Origin: Heliocidaris tuberculata
Lineage: Eukaryota > Echinodermata > Echinoidea > Camarodonta > Echinometridae
DNA length: 64,000 bases
NCBI GenBank assembly: GCA_025618425.1
Contig: CM046832.1
Span: 22,621,917-22,685,916 of the forward strand
Reading direction: 5' to 3'
Made by a program: the position numbers and the translations under genes. This document shows, in pieces, positions 56,144 through 64,000 of the stretch (its first letter is position 1; every line of letters begins with the position of its first letter). The notes under the pieces were generated by a model that was not told the DNA's origin, made no database searches, and was given only the letters and a program-made list of their open reading frames with translations.

Positions 56144-57417
56144 GCGTTACAAGAAGAATAAAATAAGGAAGAAGAAGACTGAGAACCAACAGGGAGCTAG
56201 GAGTTCAAATTTCTTCAATGATATAAGTGATATAATCATCGTTATTACTCAATTTCGTTGTTAACAAGCAACAACAGATCACACCATGACGTGTTCCGTA
56301 GCAATACTTTTTTTCCCGGATTTTTTTCTTCTGATGTTTGGAAACGTAACGCCAATATCGGATGTTATGGTGTTGGTTTACATACTTGGCCAATGAACCA
56401 AATGAAAAAGAAAAACAGTAATGAATACAAGGTGTCATCATAGCTAATTTGTACTCATTGTGGACAGAAATCAACACAAATTACCGGTACACGTGCAGGC
56501 GTGATATGATGTTACACAAAGGGAATAATGACATCGCAACCGCATTTCTGATTTATCTGTAAAATGATCATAATAGAAGAGGAAATTATTTCTTTTATTT
56601 GAAAAATTGGTATTTGATGAAAAGAAAATACATAGATAAGCTAAAAATTATTTGAACTAGGGCCGTGGCGGAAGAATTTTTCATTGTTAGATGCTGAAAA
56701 ATTTATTTAAACATTACTTTCTATGTTAGTGCATTTTATTGGAAGCGGATGGGTGCCAATATCTGAGGAAAAAAACAATATCAAAACGAATAGTATTTGT
56801 TACTGTCTCTATAATACCCATGGCATTGAGGTCAGACCTCTGTAGTCTAGACCCAAACCATGCTTGTATTCCAAAGACTACAGGTCAACGTGGTGTATTC
56901 ATCGAGAGTAGAGATCGATGGGTAGATTCAACAATAAACCGACTTAGTATCTGATTTCTTTTATCAGTTTATGCCAGTTTACATTGTAGAACAGACTGAT
57001 ATTTGTTAAAGCCGTTCTGAAACGAAAATAAAGTCAAGGGCATCTGAATAATTACAAGTGAGTAGAGAAACATATTAAGTAACTTGATAGCTAAAATTTC
57101 TTTAGTGTCGTTGTCAAAATAATGACAAGTAGTGATCAATCATGGTCACTGTCTAACGAGGTAAATAGCTTTATAAAAGGGAAATATTATGTTATGACAG
57201 CCTTCTTTGATGATGAACACCGAGGCACAAAGGGACAATACAAGGACTTTAATGATATTAAGCGTAATTTTTCATAATTTTGACAGTAGCTTTTGACTGG
57301 TCGGTGTGGGAGGATTGGATACAGTTTAAAGGATATGGGGGCATTGCATCTCGAACTTCATTTGGTTGAGGAATGGTTAGAAAAAAACAGTGAGAGGGTA
57401 AATAGAGGGGTGAGAAA

Positions 57418-57456
57418 GGAAAGGGAGATGGAGAGAGAGAAAGAGAGAGAGATAGA

Positions 57457-57497
<41 letters not shown>

Positions 57498-57498
57498 C
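57418..57498. repeat. (GA)n to poly-G tract
   Basis: Imperfect then pure GA repeats ending in a G run of about 11. The Arg-Glu repeat frame across it is an artefact. Confidence 0.9.
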
Positions 57499-59637
57499 GG
57501 AAAATAAAGGAGAGAGGGGACACAGAGTTAACGCCCGAAGTTCTGGCTCTCAGGGAAAGAGAATAATGAAAATGATTTGTGCAGTGAGAATGTATATTCC
57601 ATTTTGAGGTTACATTGTAGGCCTAGTGTCATTCTGATGAAATCTTAATCCTTGATTTCAATTTGGCTGTCATCACTCGCTCTTGGCATCTGTATTATAT
57701 ATTCTGCAATAAACAGATATGGGATAATTGTCTATGGTGAGATTAGCGGATAACCCTGTCAATGTGATGTTTAAATCATAATAGTGTTGAATGACTTTGC
57801 AATAATTTACCCTTTCGAATTGTGCGTTTTTGTCTATATCATACGTGAATGTGCCAATTATCTGACAAGTGCAGCAGTTGAATCACTTGGTGCCTGTCTT
57901 TTAGCATGACTTGCTGAAGGGAAACTGGGATTGAATCTCGAAGACAAGTTGTAAAGTTTCGATTACGTTTCCTAACAAATCAGAATGTATTCTTATAAGC
58001 CATTACATCGGTACGTATAAAGCATGCAGTCATGTATATATGAAGTACAATACCATTTCATCATATTTCCATCCCCCAAGGAAATTTAAAGTCACACGGT
58101 TTTATTCTAGCCATTATTACCTTGTACTCGAATGATTGTTTTTATCAGATGTCCATTAAATAAGAAACATTGCTACAAGTTCTGAATGATTACATGCTGG
58201 AAATATTTAACAATTACATAATTTTCTATTAGACTTACACTTTGGCCCTGCGGAATGATATGTATGTAATTGTTCCTTGTAGCAATTCTGTCGCTGCAGT
58301 TGCATAAAGATTATTTGTTGGCGATTTATGACGCATGAGGCGAGTTATGAAATAAAATGAAATAAAAGATTTTTCGGTATTTACTGATCAGACACAATGC
58401 TAATTCTTGATTAAGAGCTTTCGGTAGGTGATCTCTTAGCGGGTACAAAGTTTTGACATGATGGACATGATGGAAAACTACTGAAGCTGAGGTTAAACCA
58501 GAATTTTACTCCCTGCGCGTTAGACAATTGTGAGGTAATCCTCCGCATGGGCGAGGTGTTATTGACTTATTAGAAAGGTTTCAAACTTTTAGTGACGGAC
58601 ACAAAATCAGTGATCCTTGGTAAGACGTTCTCATTTTCTTTTTAGAATCATATCGATAATTGTGAGGCCATACTTTTACCAATGGAAACAAATGTCAGTA
58701 TCATCCACAGGATTATGACATTAAAGGCTTATGAAATACAATTCACAATGGTTACGCATTTTGACAGGGCGACAGCTATTTCACCTGTCTTTGCAAGTCA
58801 CAAATTAAGTTTGAAATTAACTGTTCATATTATTTTCTCAAGCAAGACAAGTTTTATGAATTTACCCTTGGCTAAAACAGTATCTTGTCATCTTCTGCAT
58901 GTGCCCCCTTCTCTCTAATTTTCATCGACGGCTCCAAACATCGGTTAATAATTAGTATACAATATCTTGAAAATCCCTCTTATATGAACTCTTTATCACC
59001 TCTGCCATTATGGAGAGAGGAGAAGCTCTACCTAATTCATAGACGCTCCTCTTGTATCCACCAGACTTAGAGCTGGTAATCGTCTTCCCAGATTGCTCTA
59101 TATACGGGCGTGATGAGTTACTCCAACATTGTTCCACTGTCATGCAATAGTTCAAGACCAGATAAAGATGGTCTCAACTCAAGATGAAGTTCATGATGAC
59201 AAGGTATCAAGGGTCAGCCCCTATTCTCAAATTCCACTTCTCGTAGGTAATACATAGAAGATGTGATGGAGGGGTACACTGATTTTCGCTTTGAAGAACT
59301 GCAATGCCAGTGGGCTCCCGTCTCAAGAAACTCCCTTGTACGAAAGTCTGAAAATTGGACTAGACAAAAGTACAAGAGTTCTACATGGGTATGGTGTATA
59401 CCAAGGCGAAGAGGATATAATATGAGCTTTAAAGAATGGAATAGCAATTAAGGTGCCCCCTCTTGAACTGCTATTAACCTATCCTTGAGTCATCTTCTAA
59501 AATAATTCATCTTCGTGAAGTCTGCTCTCTGCATTCAAATTTGAATTGTCACGTATACTTGGAGACTTTAACTGTAGTACGCGCTTGACTTTCGACAATA
59601 ATAGCATGTTAAGTTTTTCTGGATGATTTTCAGATTT

Positions 59638-59837
59638 ATTGTGTAACCACAAAAAGGAAAAGTTAGCTCACAACAGACAGAAATATTTTGAGAGGAAGTT
59701 AAGCAACAAACGACACTTTAGTATATCCTCTAGAAGTAAAAACATTCACGTATGTATAAAAATGTAGAAACAGATTTTTTTTTCGTGACGAATTATTTAT
59801 TTTTTTTCATGACGGATTTTCTTTGTGGTTACACAAT
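59638..59837. mobile_element. MITE-like inverted repeat, ATTGTGTAACCACAAA ends
   Basis: ATTGTGTAACCACAAA at 59638-59653 is mirrored exactly at 59822-59837. The interior is A/T-run rich with TTCGTGACG and TTCATGACGG words near the right end. 200 bp. Confidence 0.6.
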
Positions 59838-60454
59838 ATGCGTCTATTTTCAATTCTGCCATAAATCAAATGTTTAAGGCACATAACCTATCCTTTTTGC
59901 TGTTTTCATAAGTATTCTTTCAAACTTTTACATTACATAAAGTAAATATGAAGTGGATTTCATTTTAAAAATAGCATAATGACAGTTGACACTTTCATAG
60001 ATTGCAGGTATGAAATTACATGTTACTTGATATCAGAATGAAATACCGTGTATTCTTCAAGTTACTCAAGTTCACGAACTTTAAAGAAGGACGTAATGCA
60101 GAGAGTGCGATCTACAGTTGTGCGTTAACTTTGTCTGTCATCAAGGTTTAAAATATGTCACACATTTCAAGACCGAAGATTCCCACCTCCGCTTAAACCC
60201 AACTCTTTCATTCTGGATATTTTATCAATTACCCCAGGCATATCTCTGACGTCATCAGTTCAGAAAACTTGTTGCTTTCAAGACACGAAGAATCTTTTTC
60301 AACCAACCCCAGTCATGATTTCAATAAACATTCTCCAATTACGTCAACTCACATCGTTCAGCCAATGGAGATTATTTTTCATGATCAACGTGCCATCTGT
60401 ATTAACATATGTGTCGAATTTACACGAAAACATCAGTAGCATAAGCAACACGAA

Positions 60455-60490
60455 TATTTTTTTTTTTTTTTTTTTTGGGGGGGGGGGTGA
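60455..60490. repeat. T-run to G-run junction
   Basis: A pure T run of about 20 passes directly into a G run of about 11, the signature of the poly-G repeat family. A similar T-to-G junction is at 61532-61573. Confidence 0.6.
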
Positions 60491-63400
60491 TATATCACTC
60501 TACATTCTCTACGGGGAAATTAATTAATTTTTCCAGTTCATATGCCGATGAAATCTAGACCTTATATCATGAAAAGGGAGGGTCCTACCAATTAGGCCTA
60601 ACCCCCTTACGAATTTTGCCAAACACCAGATGTTCTTGAACGCCGTACCCGCTTTATGTTCCACGTGGGTACAATTTTGTAATCAAAATAGTTTAATGTC
60701 ACATTATTGAGTCATACTGATTCATATAGAACATACATCATTGAACGTTTGGTGCACAATCTGCTGTTGCCATGGTTGCGGTAAACCTTAGGATGACATC
60801 ATCTCTTGAGCATGGTATCTTTTTTTCTCTCAATGAGTAAACTAAAAATTGGAAAAATTTTCTGAAATCCCCCATTTCGGTTAGGCCAAAAGTTGTTGCG
60901 TGCAGCCACAAACGCCACAGCAACAAAACATCCACGATTCTTCATTCTAGACCTAGAGATTATCCGAGTTTGAGAATATTTGTATTTATTTTCTTTGAAT
61001 ATGATATATAGCATACATGTAAAAAGGGCATCTTTTTCTTTTATGTCTGAAACATCAGTGACATTTCTTTTCACCTGTATTGATTTCTGTATTGTAACAC
61101 TTCAATAGTCCCTTTTCCTTATAATCTATCGAAGGAAATGCGTCTTTTTGTCGTAATATGTATTTCGGTTTTCCCCACAAATATAAAAGCAGTGGAAACA
61201 GTATCCATTGTCAGTCATCATAACTCTGATATCTTGATTTGTAAATCGGTGACTAAACCCCTCTCGCAGCATGAGGGAAAAGGAAATTACACGAGTATAA
61301 CCCACATTGAAAGTGAACCGTGCAATATTAGGTCATTCTATGACCAAGATTGCTATATTCCGCTGCGAGCGACGATTAGTTCTTCATAATCCGGGTCTCA
61401 CTGTCATTGATATTTATTTTATATCCCTGCTAAAGGCTTACTCTATTTCCTAAAGGGTGATCTAGCATCACAATGAAAATCCTTGAATATAGCTCATGGA
61501 TTTTGATGGATCTGTCGAATACCCCTGAATTCGGTTTTTTTTTTTTTTTTTTTGAGGGGGGGGGGGGGGGGGGCTGCATGCACATCGAGCAGCAATGCAA
61601 AGTTCCCGAATACGGTTGGATACTTTAAAAATTCTACCTCTTTTGTAAGCTCGTAGGTATATGACTTCATTGGTTTTATGTTGCAGGCTAATTCCTCCAA
61701 GTCGTGGAGATCATAATGAATTTGATGGCACCTGGACATTCATGTAACTGATGATGGTATTCTGTTGCGTCCTTCTTGGCGTTCGTTCATGATGGGTGAT
61801 TTTCATCTCGGTCATTCTATGTGTGTCAAGGCTTATACTCCCTCCCTAAGCAGGTTATTGACCACCATCTTTCTATAATGTATATAGGCTAATAACTATA
61901 CATTGTGGGGTGAAAAGGATTGATAATATGTATTAAATAGGGGTAATCTGTTCTGTAGTATGGTATCACTGACCCCCGGATGACATAATGAATAACATGA
62001 GTTGCATGGGCATCATCATGTCTGAGACCTTTCTTGATACTCATACCGTCTGCTTGAATGTCATTGTACGAGTGATGATTCTTAGACTCCTCTTCTAACT
62101 CTCAGAACCTCTCATACGTACTACTCAGTCACTGTCAGGCGATGTTTTCATTAATCATCTCATCTCTCCTCACATACACCCTAATCTCACGACCTCATTC
62201 TCTATTCTTTAATCGGAGGATCTGAGAAAAGGGCGCGAAAAGGTGTTCACAGGCTTAAGGTGGGACCAATTTAGTTATGAACAACATCAAGGTGTCAAGA
62301 TGTTCTGTGTGTAGGGAGCGTAGGCGGGCGATGTTGCCGCTTTAAGGTCATGGTAACTAGTCAAGTTTAAGCACCCCCCCCCCCAAAAAAAAGGAACTAT
62401 AATTCTCTTCTATTCCGAACAGGAATCAGATTTATTGTTTTTAAACACGTTCTCTTTGAATGAAAGATAATGATTTTGGGATCAACTTCTTGGGTAATTC
62501 AAAGCATGTATTTTCTTTCGTTGCTCTGTTTTATAGTTTGTTGCGCTTTGTGTTGAAAGTGAATCACTGTCACATTCCATATTAATCTTGAGGACAGTTT
62601 CCGTCCAGGTTTGAACTTACAGCTATAAAGTTAAAAGAAATCCCTATCGAATACTGCTGCACCATTAGGTTGATGTTAGTATTTTCTTCTCCCACGTACG
62701 TTATGGTTTGGTTTTTTCCACAGGAAGACACTCGTATTTATCAATTTTGAGGGTATGAATAATTGAAGGAGGTAAGTTATACTTTGTAAGGGGGTAAGTT
62801 CATAGAGGATTTCTGTTTCAAGTACCTTTATGATCTTCTGGTTTCAGTCTTATCCTTCGTCGTATGAGGTTATTGACTTAAAAATAATCAACCTAAAAGT
62901 CTTTATAGTCGACGGTATATGAAATAGATTATACAAGTCGTTATCACCCTTCTGGTCACGGCTACAAAGGATTTACTTGAAATCAAGCTTTGTTTAAATT
63001 TGTCTTAATGTTACATTATATACCAAACTTTCATTTTTTTAATTAGAACACCACAAATAAATGCTTATTGATACTGTGTGCCCGATCATTAAATTAATGA
63101 AAATAATTTAGTTAAGTAATCATATACTAAAATGTATGAAAATCAAACTGGTATAATTTTCTAGCAAAATGACATTTTGTGTAATAAGATAATCTTCCTA
63201 CTTTTGTTTTGCTTTGTTTTGTAAGTGCGTTTGCAAAACGCACAGATGAAAAAGACGATGTTCATCTTTAAATTTTATTTTAAGCAGTATTTCAGTTTGG
63301 ATCGGTGTTGCGTCATAAAATACATGTAAGTTAAATAGTACTTTTACATAGCCTATAGCGTAATGGAACGAAATATATACTCCTACCATGCAGACCATAC

Positions 63401-63909
63401 ATATTATTGCCATGTATTCTTACAAGGGATCCTATACATCACTTCCCTTTTGTATATAAACACACCTTATTCTGGATGAAGTGCATGATTCAGCTGTGGT
63501 TTAGCCACATCCTCTGAACAAGGTACTCGACTAGTTCTGCAGGTATACATAATTCTACTCATCAATCCTGTCGATGATAAGTTGTCATTTCGTATTTGAT
63601 TTCCATTTTGAAGAGCCTTTTACCCCTTAAAATGCAATTCAATGCTGATATCATCTTCAATTTTTAATCCGGAGACGAACTGACTTCGGAAACATAGTCA
63701 ACGGTACTCTCAAATATAGTTCAGGATGAAAGAGAGTAACATGATCATACAATGAAGGCTGATTTTTTTTTTATACTTAGTGATTCATTTTGATCCTTGA
63801 TTTGTGATACGGAGTTCATTTGTATAGCAAGGTACTTGAATAGAAAAGCTGGTACAATCAGTTAGCAACATCGTATTATGATTAGGCGTGCGTCGATAAT
63901 ACCGAGTAT

Positions 63910-64000
63910 AGTCAAGGATTGTAATTCCGAACAGCTTGTATTACCGAACGTGTACAGTTAAGCGCCTAAAATGGGTTTTCATACGCGTAGGATTACGCGT
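63910..64000 (+). repeat. Dispersed repeat cut by the window edge
   Basis: Same family as 26161-26250; the window ends inside it at TAGGATTACGCGT. Confidence 0.6.

Larger units (their letters stand above)
54653..63909. other. Right-flank sequence without confident genes
   Basis: Short frames only. The longest non-repetitive ones (55190-55519, 61138-61389) lack recognisable domains; the latter opens with a weakly signal-like MRLFVVICISVFP but has no supporting context. AT-rich throughout. Confidence 0.45.

Noticed and set aside
61138..61389. 83-codon frame opening with a hydrophobic stretch (possible secreted peptide)
   Set aside because: Weak signal-like start, no splice or regulatory context, and length is within chance for this composition.

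Overview
This is a eukaryotic, intron-rich, AT-rich window dominated by non-coding DNA. The dispersed palindrome ACATGTAC, frequent (GA)n and (CT)n tracts, pure poly-G/poly-C runs next to poly-T, and a dense population of hairpin-type DNA transposons point to a marine invertebrate deuterostome. A sea urchin-like echinoderm is my best guess from general impression; no sequence search was possible. No bacterial operons, rRNA or tRNA genes, or CRISPR arrays were seen.

Only two complete gene models are supported. On the minus strand (27765 down to 6752) six exons with GT-AG introns assemble exactly in phase into a 264-residue four-span MARVEL-domain protein of the synaptophysin/pantophysin family. 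Its 15.5 kb second intron (12022-27508) is crowded with mobile elements. On the plus strand (35146-37628) three exons assemble in phase into a 366-residue, charged, probably intracellular protein that I do not recognise. The two genes are divergent and separated by about 7.4 kb of repeats, including a ~940 bp CTA/TAG triplet array (29091-30028). A third plus-strand locus starts at about 45060 with a good signal-peptide exon ending in a strong splice donor; its continuation is uncertain (a phase-compatible candidate lies at 47002-47150).

Region by region: 1-3060 is low-complexity sequence with poly-G/poly-T repeats; 3072-3430 holds two oppositely oriented copies of one hairpin MITE; 3431-6751 is probably 3' UTR and downstream sequence of the synaptophysin-family gene; 6752-27765 is that gene; 27.8-35.1 kb is intergenic with the triplet array, a Penelope-like fragment and two tandem hairpin elements; 35.1-37.6 kb is the unknown gene; 37.6-45.0 kb is intergenic with repeats; 45.0-64.0 kb is the signal-peptide exon followed by sequence without confident exons.

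The most informative structure is at 22.9-25.7 kb. A ~0.4 kb block is present twice in direct orientation, and each copy carries a different transposon at a different place, so each copy is the pre-insertion site for the other. This gives a 1092 bp element with exact 10 bp target duplications and 9 bp terminal inverted repeats (Mutator-like in form), and a 278 bp element with a TA duplication (Tc1/mariner-like MITE in form). I found no evidence of an undescribed multi-gene system; the novelty here is in the mobile-element families, the unknown 366-residue protein and the orphan signal-peptide exon.
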